A stretch of DNA of 64,000 bases from Dugong dugon (taxonomy: Eukaryota > Chordata > Mammalia > Sirenia > Dugongidae): contig CM057482.1 in NCBI GenBank assembly GCA_030035585.1, positions 50,263,501-50,327,500 on the forward strand, written 5' to 3'. Shown here piece after piece: positions 46,661 through 58,842 of this stretch; within the stretch, counting starts at the first letter, position 1, and each line of letters starts with the position of its first letter. Below the pieces are notes generated by a model. It was not told the DNA's origin, did no database searches, and saw only the letters and a list, made by a program, of their open reading frames with translations. The translations under genes and the position numbers were made by a program.

Positions 46661-47138
46661 AAGCCATCTTGTGTGCAGAAACCTTCAATGTCTTTTCTGA
46701 AGCAGAGGGCCCCTTGCAGTGAAGCATTGGGGTTTGTCTTGCCAGATTCACTGGTAGAAGGGAGCATCAGAGGGAGTTCTAGTCCCTCTTAGATTAAGGT
46801 GGAAACAGTGGTTGCTGGCTTGGGTTTTAAATACTGTGTTTTCTCTGCTATGCGTAAAGCACTGGAAAGAAACAAATACAAGGAGGGAGTTGACATCCGG
46901 AGATAGCTGTGAATGACTTCGGGGTTTCTTTATGTGTTTGTGTGTTGATGGCTCTATTTATTGACTTGATACAAGGGAAATTACTCCCACTCTCCCCTTC
47001 AAAAAAAAAAAAAAAAAAAAAAAAACGAGACATTCTGTAGCCTACTTTTACTTTTCTTTATTTTTTCTTTTATGTAGTGTGAATATTTACACATGGTATT
47101 CAGTATTCTTCCATAACATGATTTAATGCAGCAGTTGG
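46661..47138. other. Unassigned sequence with a poly-A run
   Basis: It holds A25 at 47001-47025 and otherwise nothing I recognise. Confidence 0.45.
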
Positions 47139-47139
47139 G

Positions 47140-47350
47140 ATTGTTGCCGTGGTTAGCTGCCATTGAGGTGACCCTGACTCATGGCGACCCCACGCACAGT
47201 AGAACGAGATGCCACCAGGTCCTGTGCCATCCCCATGATCAGTTTCGGATCAGACCATTGTGATCTGTAGGGTTTCCACTGGCTGATTTTTTGAAGTACA
47301 TTGCCAGGCCTTTCTTCGTAGTCCATCTTAGTCTGGAAACTCCACTGAAA
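47140..47350 (-). repeat. SINE/RTE composite, antisense
   Basis: It begins with the tail complement, carries both the RTE-tail text 'ccaggtcctgtgccatcccc' and the SINE body 'tgatttttt', then stops without a clear tRNA head. Confidence 0.75.
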
Positions 47351-47390
47351 AGGACTCTTGAGGACTTCGGATCAAAGGGCATTAAAAAAG

Positions 47391-47553
47391 AAAAAAAAAA
47401 AAAGTTGCTGTTGAGTCAATTCCGACTCATAGTGACCCTGTAGGACAGAGTAGAACTGCCCCATAGGGTTTCCAGGGAGCACCTGGTAGATTTGAACTGC
47501 CAACCTTTTGGTTACCAGCCATAGCTCTTACTCACTATGCCACCAGGGTTTCC
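47391..47553 (-). repeat. AfroSINE, antisense, short form
   Basis: A well-preserved copy from 'gttgctgttgagtcaattcc' to 'tatgccaccagggtttcc'. Confidence 0.92.
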
Positions 47554-47559
47554 ATGCAT

Positions 47560-48560
47560 GGTTTAAAATACACATAAAACAATATATGCACAGGGTTAAA
47601 GATTAATATTACAGAAAGTGAAAGTAAGTCTCCCTTCACAGCATTCCTAATCCAGTTTGCCATTAACTTTTTCTTGTGTATCCTTCCTAAAAAAAAAAAA
47701 TGTTTGTACGAAACTCATACATCCATATTCTTTCCTTAATATACAGATGGGGATCATTCTATACACACTGTACTATGTGCTGTGTGTCTGTCTTTGAGGT
47801 CATTCTACAGCAGCATGAACAGACCTACCTCTGACTTCATAATACATCTATTTTACATTGTATGTAAATATCAAAGTGCTTAACTAGCCCTTTATTGTTA
47901 CTCACTCATTACAAGTTTTTGTAGGAAACGTCCTTGTGTAAATGATTTGGTGTACTTCTGGTAGTACACCCATAGGCTAAGTTCTTAGTAACAGTATCAC
48001 TGAGTGTGAGTATGTGCATTTTTGATCGTGAGCGATATTATGAAATTGCCTCCCAGGAACGCTACATCAGTTTCTACCACTACCAGTAATGTGTAGGAGG
48101 AGCTGTTTTCTCCTATGCGCTTGCTACCACTGGGTTTTATCAGACTTCACACTCACACCCTCACGCTCACACACACATACATGCACATTTACACACGCAC
48201 ACACACACATGTGCACACTCACACATACACATACACTCACACACTCACACATTCGGACACACACATGCCCATAGATGCACAACAAAAACAAAAAACCTCA
48301 ACAGTCTGATTGATAAAAATATATATCTTTGTGTTTTGACTTACTTTTTAAGAAATTGAGTGGACTTAAGCATCTTTTAATGTATTTATTGTCCATTAAA
48401 AAATCTGAACATTCTGTTCAGTCTTTAGCCATTTTTCTTTTAAATTTATATGAATTCTTTGTAAATTAAGAAAATTAACCTTTTGCCTATTGTATGTATT
48501 ATAAATCTTTTCCCATTTGTAATTCGTCTTTGATTTTACATTCTTTTTAAACTACACGTA
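47560..48560 (-). repeat. Old antisense L1 3' region
   Basis: 'gtgtgagtatgtgcattttt', 'gaaattgcctcccaggaacg' and the following text match the end of old L1 ORF2 in reverse. It is split by a CA-rich microsatellite at about 48153-48263. Confidence 0.6.
48153..48263. repeat. CA-rich imperfect microsatellite
   Basis: Repeated CACA, CACTCACA and CATACA units. Confidence 0.95.
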
Positions 48561-48569
48561 TGTTAGTTG

Positions 48570-49527
48570 ACTCTTTTTTTAGTAATTTATTTTAGTTGTG
48601 TTGAGAATATACACAGCAGAACATACACTACTTCAATAATTTCTACATATACAAATCAGTGATATTGATTACATTCTTCGAGTTGTGCAGCCATTCTCAG
48701 CCTCCTTTTCTGAGTTGTTCCTCCTCCATTAACATAAGCTCACTGCCTCCTAATTTTCCTATCTAATCTTTCGAGTTGCTGTCGTCAGTTTGATCCCAAG
48801 TAGTGAGATCTTTAAAAAGCACACTGCTCAAGGCATGCATTCTTTAGAAGTTAAACTAAACTTTTAAAAAAATTATTATTTAATATTTTATTGTGTTTTA
48901 GGTGAAAGTTTACAGAGCAAATTAGTTTCTCATTCAACAAATTGTACATGCAGTGTTCCATGACATTGGTTATAATCTCCACACTGTGTCAGCACTCTCC
49001 CCATTTCCACCCTGGGTTCCCCATTTCCTTTCATCTGGTTTTCCTGTCCCTTCCTGCCTTCTCATCTTTACTTTTGGCAGAATGTTGCCCTTTTGGTTTC
49101 GTATAATTGTTTGTGCTACGGAGCATGTTCCTTTTGGGTGTTATTATTTTATAGGACAGTCTGTTTCTTGACTGGAAGGTGGTTTCTGGGAATGGCTGCA
49201 GTTCCAAGTCAGAGGGATGTCTTAGGGCCATAGTCCTGGGGGTTCTTCCAGTTTCTATCAGGCCAGTAAGTCTGTTTTTTTTTTTTTTATGAATTTGATT
49301 TTTTATTTTATATTTTTCTCCTGCTCTGTCCAGGACTGTCTGTCATGATCCTGGTCAGAGTGGGCAGTAGTGGTAGCTGTCTAATTCTTCTGGTTGTGGG
49401 GTCGCATAGGCTGTGGTGCATGCGGTCTGTTAGTCCTTTGGACTAGTTGCTCCCTTGAGTCATTAGTTTTCTTCACTCTCCTTTACTCCAGATGGGAAGA
49501 GACTGCTGGTTGTATCTTAGATGGTGT
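48570..49527 (-). repeat. Antisense L1 3' UTR, modules B then A
   Basis: Module B (48570-48830) is followed by an A/T-rich joint and module A (48880 on: 'gtgttttaggtgaaagttta'). The 3' UTR continues to 'gtatcttagatgg' at 49525. It is 5'-truncated before ORF2. Confidence 0.8.
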
Positions 49528-49930
49528 TAGTTGGTGCTTGCCACAATATTGCTATGTAAAAACCACCCAAAACTCAGTGGTTTATAATAACAACCCTTTG
49601 CTTTCTCCCTGGCCTTGAAGGTCAGCTGGGGTGGCTCCACTTTGGGCTGTAGGCTTCAAGTCGGATTTGGGTCTGTGCCCTATGCCCATTCTGGGGTCCA
49701 GGCTGAAGGGGCAGTGGCCACCTGTGCTGTGCTCTTCTCATAGCTAAGAGTTGGGAGTACTCGAGAGCAGGCGAAATGTGATGCCTCTGAAGACTCTGGG
49801 GGAACTGACCCAAAACCACTCCCATCCAGCATGCCCATGCAAGTCCCATGGCCAAGCCCAGCATCAGGGGCTGCGGGACAGTACTTCACCACTCACGTGG
49901 AGAGACCAGTGTAACATCACATATCAAAGA
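49528..49930 (-). repeat. MaLR/MLT-like LTR fragment
   Basis: 'ctcagtggtttataataaca' and 'atgcaagtcccatggccaag' are typical reverse wording of MLT-type LTR relics. The boundaries are approximate. Confidence 0.45.
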
Positions 49931-49939
49931 CCAGAAAAA

Positions 49940-50030
49940 CCAAACTGACTGCCGTCGAGTTGATTCCATCTGATGGTGACCCCATGTGTTACAGAGTAGA
50001 ACTGAGCTCCATAGGGTTTTCTTGTATAGT
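49940..50030 (-). repeat. AfroSINE tail fragment, antisense
   Basis: 'aaccaaactgactgccgtcg' to 'gctccatagggttttct'. The head is missing. Confidence 0.85.
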
Positions 50031-50044
50031 TTTATTAGCTAGTT

Positions 50045-50905
50045 GTATTGGTTTTGTACTGCTGTATACCAAGTTACCACAAGCTCAGAGGCTTAAAATG
50101 GCACAAGTGTATTCTCTTACAAATTCATGGACTAGGAGTCTGGCATGTTTTATCTGAGTCCTCTGCTCAGGGTCCAAGGCTGAAATCAAGGTGACACTGG
50201 GTGCATCCTCATCTGGAGGCTTCACTAGGGAAAGATCCTTTTCTGAGCTCTTTCAGGTTGGTTGCAGAATTCATTTCCTTGTGGTTGTATGACTGAGGTC
50301 CCTGTTTTCTTGCTGGCTGCAGGGGGCAGAAACTCTCAGCTCCTAGAGGCTTTCTCACACAACATCATGGGAGCTTCCGTCTTCAAGGCCTGCAGCAGAA
50401 TCTGTCTCACACATGGAATTTCTGACTTCGAAGGGCCCAGACTCTTTTAAGGGACTTCTTGATTATGTCTGGCCCACCCAGCATGATCTTCCTTCTAATT
50501 AACTCAAAGTCAACTGGTTTGGGACTTAATTACACTGCAAAAATTTCTTCATCTTTGTCCTATAATGTAGCCTAATCACAGATGGAGTCCCTCGGTGGTA
50601 CAAATGGTTAAGCACTCAACTACTAGCTGAAAAATTGGTGGTTCGAACCCACCGAGAGGGGCGTCAAAAGACAGGCCTGGCAATCTGCTTCCAAAAGATG
50701 GTGGCCTTGAAAATCCTGTGGAGCAGTTCTACTCTGTACACATAGGCTCGCCATGAGTCAGAATCAACTTGACAGCAACTAACAACAACAACCACGGGGT
50801 TGAAATCCATCATATTCATAGTCCTGCCCACGTTCAAGGGGAGGGGATTATATAGGGTGTGTACACCAGAGAGTGGAATCTTGGGAGTCATCTCATAGTA
50901 CTGCA
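50045..50905 (-). repeat. MaLR-like LTR split by an AfroSINE
   Basis: 'tgtattggttttgtactgct' and 'ttaccacaagctcagaggct' begin the reverse LTR. It is interrupted by the SINE at 50585-50791 and resumes with 'tgcccacgttcaaggggagg'. Confidence 0.6.
50585..50791 (+). repeat. AfroSINE, sense, long form
   Basis: The head is GAGTCCCTCGGTGG, with box-B-like GGTTCGAACCC at 50640-50650, and the tail ends in repeated AAC after 'gacagcaactaac'. Confidence 0.92.
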
Positions 50906-50939
50906 CTCCATACTAGTATTTTCAGAGTAACTAAAAATA

Positions 50940-52270
50940 CAAGTGATGGCTGTGGACATCCTTGTCTTGTCCTATGTTACTAAGAGTCCTTTTTTTTTTT
51001 TTAAATAAAAAACAGAGAATGAGTTTTATCAAATGTCTTTTAGGAATCTACTGAATGATCATATTTTAAATTTTTTTCATATTAATATGATTGGTTTTAT
51101 TAACATGTTTCTTCTTACTGAGCTATCTTCTTATTCTTGAGACAACCCCCTGCCTTGTGGCCTGTTCTTTTAAATGTAGTGTTGAAATCTATTTTCTAGC
51201 ATTTTATTTAAAATATATGTACCACTGTTTATAAGTGAAACTGGTCTATTTTCTGTACTTGGGCTATTTTTTAGGTTTGTAGTTGTTATGCTGACCTTTG
51301 TAAAAATAATGTGGAAAGTTTCCTTTTTATTTTTTTCTCCATGCCTTGAAAAAAAAAATCAGTGTTGGAATTCTCAGTACTTAGAAGCATTTGAAGAATT
51401 TGTCTGTAGCTGTTAGATGACTTCCCTGATTTCTTGGTGTTCATTGGTACTGTTAGTTTTTCAGTCTCTTTTGGAATCAAGTGTAGTTTATAGTTTCCTG
51501 GAAAATCATCTATGTTATCCTGGGTTTTGGATTTATTTGACTAGAGAGTATTCTCATTTTTCAAAAAATAATTCCTGCCGGTTGAGAGTTGCCCTCTTGA
51601 TGATGTGAATTCTCTGTGGCCACATGAGAGAGCATTATCAATCTTTCTAACCACTGCCAGTTTGACAGGCAGAAAAAAAAAAATACTCATTGCCGTGGAT
51701 TCCAACTCCTAGCCACCCTACAGGACAGAGTAGAACTGCCTCATAGGGTTTCCAAGGAGCGCGTGGTGGATTTGAACTGCCGACTTCTTGGTTAGCATCC
51801 GAGTTATTAACCACTTAGCCACAGAAGGGACTTAACTATTTTACTTTGCTTTTTATTGATTACTTAGAAGGTTTGTTCCTCTTTTTTTTTCTTTGGGGAT
51901 TTTTTTGAAGGTAGGAAATCTATTTATGAATTTTAACTAGTTACCTGGGGAGTTAATTATTTATATTTAATTTTTCAATCACTTTGTAATGTGTTTTGAT
52001 TCATAGCGGTTATTTTATTTTATGTATTTAGAATTGGTGAGCAATTGTCTTGGAACCATGTACTGAACAACCTTTCTTTTCCCTGCTGGTTTAGAAGGCC
52101 ATCCTCATGTAATTAAAAACTAATATGTGCTTGGGCCTGTATTGAAGCTTTATATTCTATTCTTTTTATCTGTCTATTCTCGAGCCACTTTTAGGTATTG
52201 TGGCTTTCTAATATGTTTTTGTTCTGATACTTTTTAACTTGGAATTTTGAAGAGAGGAAGAATGTATCTG
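50940..52270 (-). repeat. Old antisense L1, ORF2 region
   Basis: 'gacatccttgtcttgtccta', 'gagaatgagttttatcaaat' and 'ttcttgagacaaccccctgc' follow L1 ORF2 in reverse. Strongly decayed and split by the SINE at 51673. Confidence 0.6.
51673..51831 (-). repeat. AfroSINE, antisense, short form
   Basis: 'tgccgtggattccaactcct', 'gacagagtagaactgcctca' and 'ttaaccacttagcc'. Confidence 0.9.
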
Positions 52271-52494
52271 GCAATGCTTAAACCTGTCCCACTTTCTTAG
52301 TTCAGTGACATTTGTTTCTTCACTGTTGAGAGCCCGAAGTCTATGGCATTCCCTTGTTCTTCTGGGCCTCGCAAGTTTTCCACCTTTGACAGGGTGCAGT
52401 CTTAACCACTTTTCTATCTCCTGCTTTTAGTAGAAAGTATTTGAGTTTTTCTTCTCTGACAGGTTACACAGGTTCTGGCTTTCACAGGTTTTAC

Positions 52495-52797
52495 TGTGCA
52501 AGTAGTCCGTGACTTAAGGCAGATTAGAGTTACAACAAACTGTACTTACGACTGTCTTTTTTTTTGGTATAGTTTATGGTTAGTAACATACTACATACAG
52601 TGTTGCAGTGTATGATTTGCTGTTATCATTGTCAGATGTTTACTCACAGACAAAGATCAGATTTATAAAGATACTGATAGTGAAAGGCAATAATAATAAA
52701 AAATAAAACAAAAAGAGGTATTCAACTTACATCATAACTGACTTATGATGGAATCGTCGGATTGGAACTCTGTTGTAAGTAGGGGACTACCTGTATT
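52495..52797. mobile_element. Short inverted-repeat DNA transposon (Tigger/pogo-like)
   Basis: The ends are imperfect inverted repeats: 'tgcaagtagtccgtgactta' at the left against 'gtaagtaggggactacctgt' at the right. The length of about 300 bp and the wording suggest a non-autonomous Tigger-like element. The family name is a guess. 52271-52494 is unassigned. Confidence 0.5.
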
Positions 52798-53140
52798 TAT
52801 TTCTCTTTCAGATAAACTTTAGAATCATTTTGTCAAGCTTCAAAGAATCCCGCTGGGATTTTGACTGAGAGTTAACTAGATTAATTTATAAATATGGAGA
52901 AAACTAATATTTTTACTATATTAAGTTTTCTTATCCTGGAACATGGTATGTGTCTCCATTTATAAATCTTCCTTTATATCCCTCAGGAGAGTTTGTAGTT
53001 TTCTTGGTAGCAACCTTATATGTTCTCATGGAGTTAATTCTTGGATAGGTATTAATTTTTTGTTTTTGCGAATGGAATTCTTTTCTTGCCTGTATTTTCT
53101 TACCATTACATAGGAAGGCTATAGGCTTAGAAAGTTTTAA
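52798..53140 (-). repeat. Old antisense L1, ORF2 fragment
   Basis: 'ttatcctggaacatggtatg' and 'ccctcaggagagtttgtagt' are reverse RT-region wording. It probably continues the L1 at 50940-52270. Confidence 0.6.
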
Positions 53141-53149
53141 GATGGTATT

Positions 53150-53586
53150 TTCAATCAGCTCATATGCATGTGAATGTTGGACTGTGAATAAGGAAGACCG
53201 AAGAAGAATCAATGCCTTTGAATTATTGTGTTGGTGAAGAATATTGAATATACCATGGACTACCAGAAGAACGAACAAATTTATCTTGGAAGAAGTACAT
53301 CCACAATGCTCCTTAGAAATGAGGATGGTGAGACTTCATCTCACCTACTTTGGACATGTTGTCAGAAAGGAACAGTCCTTGGAGAAGGTCATCATGCTTG
53401 GTACAGTAGAGGGTCAACAGAAAAGAGGAAGGCTGTCTACCAGATGGATTGACACAGTGGCTGCAACAATGGGCTCAAACAGCAATGATTGTGAGGATGG
53501 CGCAGGACTGGGCAGTGTTTCGTTCTATCGTACATTGGGTTGCTGTGAGTTGGAACCAACTCGATGGCACCTAACAACAACAACAA
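53150..53586 (+). pseudogene. RTE/BovB-like C-terminal ORF fragment and 3' tail, sense
   Basis: With frame changes it encodes a 'CECWTVNKEDRRRINAFEL'-like stretch, IPWTTRRTNK, LHLTYFGHVVRKEQSLEK and RGRLSTRWID, the C-terminal end of the RTE protein. The element ends in 'gagttggaaccaactcgatg' and an AAC-repeat tail, the same tail seen on the SINEs. The 5' part is absent. Confidence 0.8.
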
Positions 53587-54704
53587 GATGAGAATAATAA
53601 TTATTTTTTCCAGGAAGGAAATAGAGGGAAAGAATTATTTGGGAATAACATTTTATTTCTTTGCAAGTAATAAGATTTGAGAAATATGTAGTTGTAAGGG
53701 CTAAATGACTAAATAATAAAATACACGGAATATTTTTAAATTTATAAATAATAGTTGATTTTATTAATTATAAATAATTAAAACAAAGTCTTTTTTAAAT
53801 AGGAGTTTATTATTTTGATAAATTTAAAAAAATAAGTAAAAGTGGCACCTATTCATTCTTCTACTAGTGTACTCCCATGGCCATGAAAAACAGCAGGAAT
53901 GGGAGATTTCCTTCAGGTTTGGCGTTGTGGTTGACTCGGTGCTTTGAGGAATGCTCTTTCTACAGAACAACTATGGTCTGCAAAAGACATGCTCCTTGAG
54001 ACATTGCAGGTGTCCAGAGACCCCCACCTCACCCTTAAACAAAGCAACAAACTATGGCAGAGAAATAGGTAGCTGGAGTCAGAGTGTCAGGCCACCTTAA
54101 CACTGTTACTGGGACATGGAACCTTGCACCTACAGCAAGGTAGGGGGCTCAGTGTGTGATTTGCACACTGAGCCTTGAGCTGAGGACCCCGGGACCATGA
54201 TGTTTCCAAGTCCTGGGTGCTCCCTGGTTACTGGCAGAAATAAACATCTTTAGAGGAAAATTTCTCCAACTCGAGTCCACAGAACCTCACTGATTAAGAT
54301 CAAGCATTGTCTTCACAATAAGACTTCCACCATGTTAGCATAATAGAAAGGAAGTGATAATAAACGAGACCCATCAGAAACAAACAACAGACTTAGACGC
54401 ATTCCCTTAAACTACACACATTGGAATTCAGAGCATTTATAAATTAAATATTCAAAGCAATTATGGACAGAGTCATAAAGGTAAGCATGCAGTAAGAAAC
54501 TATCAGAAATGAATTGTGATGTCTAGGGAAAAAATAAAAACTTCTAAATGTATAAATTATAATAATTTAAATTTTCTAAAACAAATACAAATGTATAGTT
54601 TGGCAGTTGATTAGACACAGTACAGAGACAATTAATGATCTGCAAGATTTAGCTAACAAAAATTACCAAGAATGAAGTACTGAATGACATGGGTATGGAA
54701 TGCA
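53587..54704. other. Unassigned non-coding sequence
   Basis: A/T-rich to 53830 and mixed after. I recognise nothing. Confidence 0.4.
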
Positions 54705-55605
54705 TGGAGCTTCTCAGCACAGGGACCCTGGGTCCAAAGGACACGCTATTCTCCTGGCTGTTGTTTCTTGGTGGTATGAGGTCCGTGTGTCTCTCTGCTC
54801 GCTTCTCTCTTTCATACTTCAAAAGAGACTGACTTAAGACACAACCTAATCTTGTAGATTGAGTCTTGCCTCATTAACGTAACTGCCGCTAATCCCGCCT
54901 CGTTAACATCATAGAGGCTGGACAGTGGCCGGGTAGGGTTCAGCCACTGGACAGCAGCTGGGTAGGGCTAAGCTAAAACCTTGAGAGTGAAAAATAAGGA
55001 GCTGGGGCGAATACCTGACAGAATCAGTCTGAGGTGCCTGTGCAGGTGCATAACCATGCATGCACAGAGAGCCTCAACTTGTCTTCCTGGTGACATATCA
55101 CAGAGATGTTGCTGACAAGGGGGCTGAGAGGAGGTAAGTCACCATTTTCCCTTCACCACGGCCAAGGGAATCCTGAACCCCAGTGTGACTTGTGAATCCT
55201 GAACCCCAGTGCGACTGCATCAACCAGAGGACAACGACATCATCATAGAAGTTGTCCACCAACCCTGATGGACCACATTCCTGAACATGCCCTGGAGAAG
55301 AGCCCCTACTCTGTTTTCCCTTCCCACGTAAACCCCTGTGCCTGCTGATCAGGGAGCCATCTTGGCGATGCAGGTCCTGGTGTGCTCCTTTGCTTGGCCA
55401 ACCAAGTAAAGTTTTCTTCTTTTGCTTTCACCCAACTCCTGTCTCAGTGTCACATTGAGCGAGACCTGGAGGACCGGTAACAGGATTTACAACACAGGAA
55501 AATCACATCAGTTGACAAAATAGTGGACATTCACACAATCCTGGGAATTGTGGACCAACCAAGTTGACGCACATTTTCGGGGGACACAATTCAAAGCATA
55601 ACATT
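54705..55605 (-). repeat. MaLR-like LTR, antisense, interrupted
   Basis: 54705-54917 and 55483-55605 are the reverse of 59521-59865, the intact copy: 'gggtccaaaggacacgct', 'gcctcattaacgtaactgcc' and 'gggggacacaattcaaagca'. The gap holds another LTR. Confidence 0.7.
54919..55482 (+). repeat. Solo LTR nested in the MaLR-like LTR
   Basis: About 564 bp from TGGACAGTGG to GGTAACA. The 3' part with 'aagtaaagttttcttctttt' and 'cattgagcgagacctggagg' looks like an R-U5 end. A 26-bp-period duplication lies at 55168-55219. No internal viral genes are present and no clear target duplication is visible, so the boundaries are approximate. Confidence 0.5.
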
Positions 55606-55689
55606 TGTTAACTCATTAAATAAAAGCCAGTGTCAGGTCTAATAACTACCCTGATTTCACACAATTAAGTGTTCTGGAATTCCCATTCT

Positions 55690-57020
55690 TTGCAGTATTA
55701 GCCATCATTTGTTATGATTAACACAGTCGAATGCCTTTGCATAGTCAATAACACACAGGTAAATATCTTTCTGGTATTCTCTGCTTTCAGCCAGGATCCA
55801 TTTGACATCAGCAATGATATCCCTGGTGCCATGTCCTCTTCTGAATCCGGCTTGAATTTCTGGAAGTTCCCTATCGATATACTGCTGCAGCTGCTTTTGA
55901 ATGAGATTCAGCAAAATTTTACTGGCATGTGATATTAACGATATTGTTCGATAATTTCCACATTTGGCTGGCTCACTTTTCTTGGGAATAGGCATAAATA
56001 CGGATCTCTTCCAGTCAGTCGGCCAGCTAGCTGTCTTCCAGATTTCTTGGCATAAGACGAGTGAGCACTTCCAGTGCTGCATCTGTTTGTTGAAACATCT
56101 CAATTAGTATTCCATCAATTCTTGGAGCTTTGATTTTTGCCAAGCCTTCAGTGCAGCTTGAACTGCTTCCTTCAGTACCATTGTTCCTGATCATATGCTG
56201 CCTCCTGAAATGATTGAATGTTGACTAATTCTTCTTGGTATAGTGACTCTGTGTATACCATCTTCTTTTGATGCTTTCTCCGTCGTTTTAATATTTTCCC
56301 TGTAGAATCCTTCAGTATTGCAACTCGAGGCTTCAATCTTTTCTTCAGTTCTTTCAGCTTGAGAAATGCCAAGCATGTTCTTCCCCTTTGATTTTCTATC
56401 TCCTGGTCTTTGCACATTTCATTATAATACATTACTTTGTCTTCTCGAGCCGCCTTTTGAAATCTTCTATTCATCTCTTTTACTTCATTGTTTCTTCCTT
56501 TCGCTTTAGCTATTCGATGTTTAAGAGGAAGTTTCAGAGTCTTCTGACATCCATTTTGGTCTTTTCTTTCTTTCCTATCTTTTTTTTTTCTTCATGTGTG
56601 ATGTCCTTGATGTCATTCCACAACTCATCTAGTCTTAGTGTTCATTAGTGTTCAGGGCATCAGATCTATTCTTGAGATGGTCTCTGAATTCAGGTGGGAT
56701 ATACTCAAGGTCATACTTTGGCTCTCTTGGACTTATTCTAATTTTCTTCAGTTTCAGCTTGAACTTGCATATGAGCAATTGATAGTCTGTTCCACAGTCG
56801 ACCCCTGACCTTTTTCTGACGGATGATACTGAGCCTTTCCATCATCTCTTTCCACAGATGTAGTGAATTTGATTGCTGTGTATTTCATCTGGCGAGGTCC
56901 ATGTGTATAGTCACCACTTATGTTGGTGAAAAAAGGTATTTGCAATGAAGAAGTCGTCGATCTTGCAAAATTCTATCATGTGATCTCTGGCATCGTTTTT
57001 ATCACCAAAGCCATATTTTC
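55690..57020 (-). pseudogene. RTE/BovB-like internal fragment, antisense
   Basis: RT motifs at 55705-56103: CQEIWKTASWPTDWKRS, PIPKKSEPAKCGNYRTISLI, QAGFRRGHGTRDII and IDYAKAFDCVNHNK with its catalytic aspartate. The linker is at 56172-56474 and the endonuclease end at 56754-56945. It stops before the YADD box and lacks the endonuclease start, so both ends are missing. Confidence 0.85.
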
Positions 57021-57029
57021 CAACTACTG

Positions 57030-57146
57030 ATACATAGAGTAATCACATCACATCAGATCACAAAATAGTGGACAACCACACAATACTGGGAATCATGGGC
57101 TAGCCAAGTGGACATGTATTTTGGGGGGAACACAATTCAATCCATG
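57030..57146 (-). repeat. MaLR-like LTR end fragment, antisense
   Basis: The text 'acacaattcaatccatgaca' matches the reversed start of the LTR at 59521. Confidence 0.65.
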
Positions 57147-58553
57147 ACAGGTGGCATGAGTGTGAAGATGGGTGTGTTCCCCAAGGGGGAGCTGAGGTGG
57201 AGACAGAGGCTGAAGACCTGAACGAGCCCTGCCATGTGGCCCCAGGGAGACCAAACCAAACTAAACTACACAGAAAGAAAAAAAAATGGTTGTAGGGTAA
57301 GCCTCTTCAGGAGGGTCAGGCTCAGCTGTTCCATGAGGCTGACGGAAGAACTCTGCGCAGCATAGGGCAGTACTCTTAAAGCCTTTGGAAGACAGAGTCA
57401 GTAGATTCTTCTTATTCTAGGCAGATCAGAATTGTATTCGCTTCATTTTTGCAACAATTGTTCTTTCTCCGGAAGTTAGTGAACACTGGATTCTTAGTGG
57501 TAAATTGGCATTACAGTCTCTTGGGCACACCTAGCATATGTTTTGTGAAAGTAATTTAATTGGCTTTCCAGTCGACATTTGAGTAGGACTTAATTCACTA
57601 CCTAAAATGTTGCATTGCCATTTGCCTTTCAACCAGATTTGAAGATCTGAAGAAAACTCTTGATTTAAGGCAGTGAAAGGACTTCTCAGTCTTAGAGGAT
57701 GAGATTGAAAGAGCTGATTTATTCCAGGCTCTGTGTCCAGGCAGCACTACCAATCACATGGTAAGGTCTTTGGCTCCAAAGTTGCCATGACTTCCTAGCA
57801 GTTCATTATCCCCTTTCATTGCCCTCAACAGCAGGAAGTTCTTTATCATTTCTAATTTTATCTCTTGCCTCCATTTGGGCTGGGTGAGGAAGTGAAGGAG
57901 AGTGAGTTGGCGTCTTTATAATAACTCATAGGTGCTTCAAAAGTTAGGCCTCCTCTCTCTGAGCAATATCATGCCTTTCACATTCCTTTTGGCTTTTCTT
58001 TCACAGCTGTTTAATTATAAGTTACTCTTCTCTGACCCTCTTCAATTTCTTCGAATTCTTTGTACACTGTGGGCTTTGAGCAACAATACTGGTAAATTAA
58101 ATGGGACAAAAGTTTGATAAGATGCAGTAATTTCACAGCTAACTAGATTCATGACCCTTTTCCTCACAGAAGTAACACAAAATAAACCTTCAGAATTACT
58201 GAGATGTCAGAACATGCAACAGAATCCTCTCTGGTAGCTGGAATTGAGCAAAAGTAGTTCAAAATAAGACCTGATGCTTTTGGAGCGGTGGCTCTGAAAT
58301 TCTTTCACACCAGCACTCTGAGGAGCACACTCTACTCCCCTCAGTCATCAAGCGGACCAAAGCAGGGGTCTTCAGGAGGTGGCACCCTGGAATCTAGGCT
58401 TTGCAAGTCATCTCCAGGCCTTCTCATGTTGCCCTCCCTGAAAGCTGATGCTGTGTTTCTGGTATTAGAGGGGCAAGGAAGTCTACTCCTTCTGGGGAGG
58501 TATAGAAATGGAGTGGATATTTTGGAACAATAATCCAATATCCCCACTCTGGA
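57147..58553. other. Unassigned non-coding sequence
   Basis: No repeat recognised. The open frame at 58288-58533 (+) lacks splice support and family resemblance. Confidence 0.4.
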
Positions 58554-58842
58554 TGTACTAGTTTTTTATTACTGCACAGCAAATTACCACAAACTTAGTG
58601 GCAAAACAACATCCATTTATTATCTGACAGTTTTCATGGGCCAGGAGTCTGGTCACAGCTTGGGTGAATCCTCTGGTCAGGGTCTCACAAGGCTGCAATC
58701 AAAGCATTGCCAGAGCTGCATCATCTCAAGGCATGACTGGGGGAAGATCAATGAAGTGATAGTCTACCATATTCATACTCAAGGGGGAGGCATTGCACAA
58801 GGCCATGGGTCATTGGGGGTTATCTTAGAGTTCCACCTATCA
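58554..58842 (-). repeat. MLT/MaLR-like LTR fragment
   Basis: 'attactgcacagcaaattac' and 'agtggcaaaacaacatccat' are reverse MLT-type LTR wording. 58843-59520 is unassigned. Confidence 0.5.
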
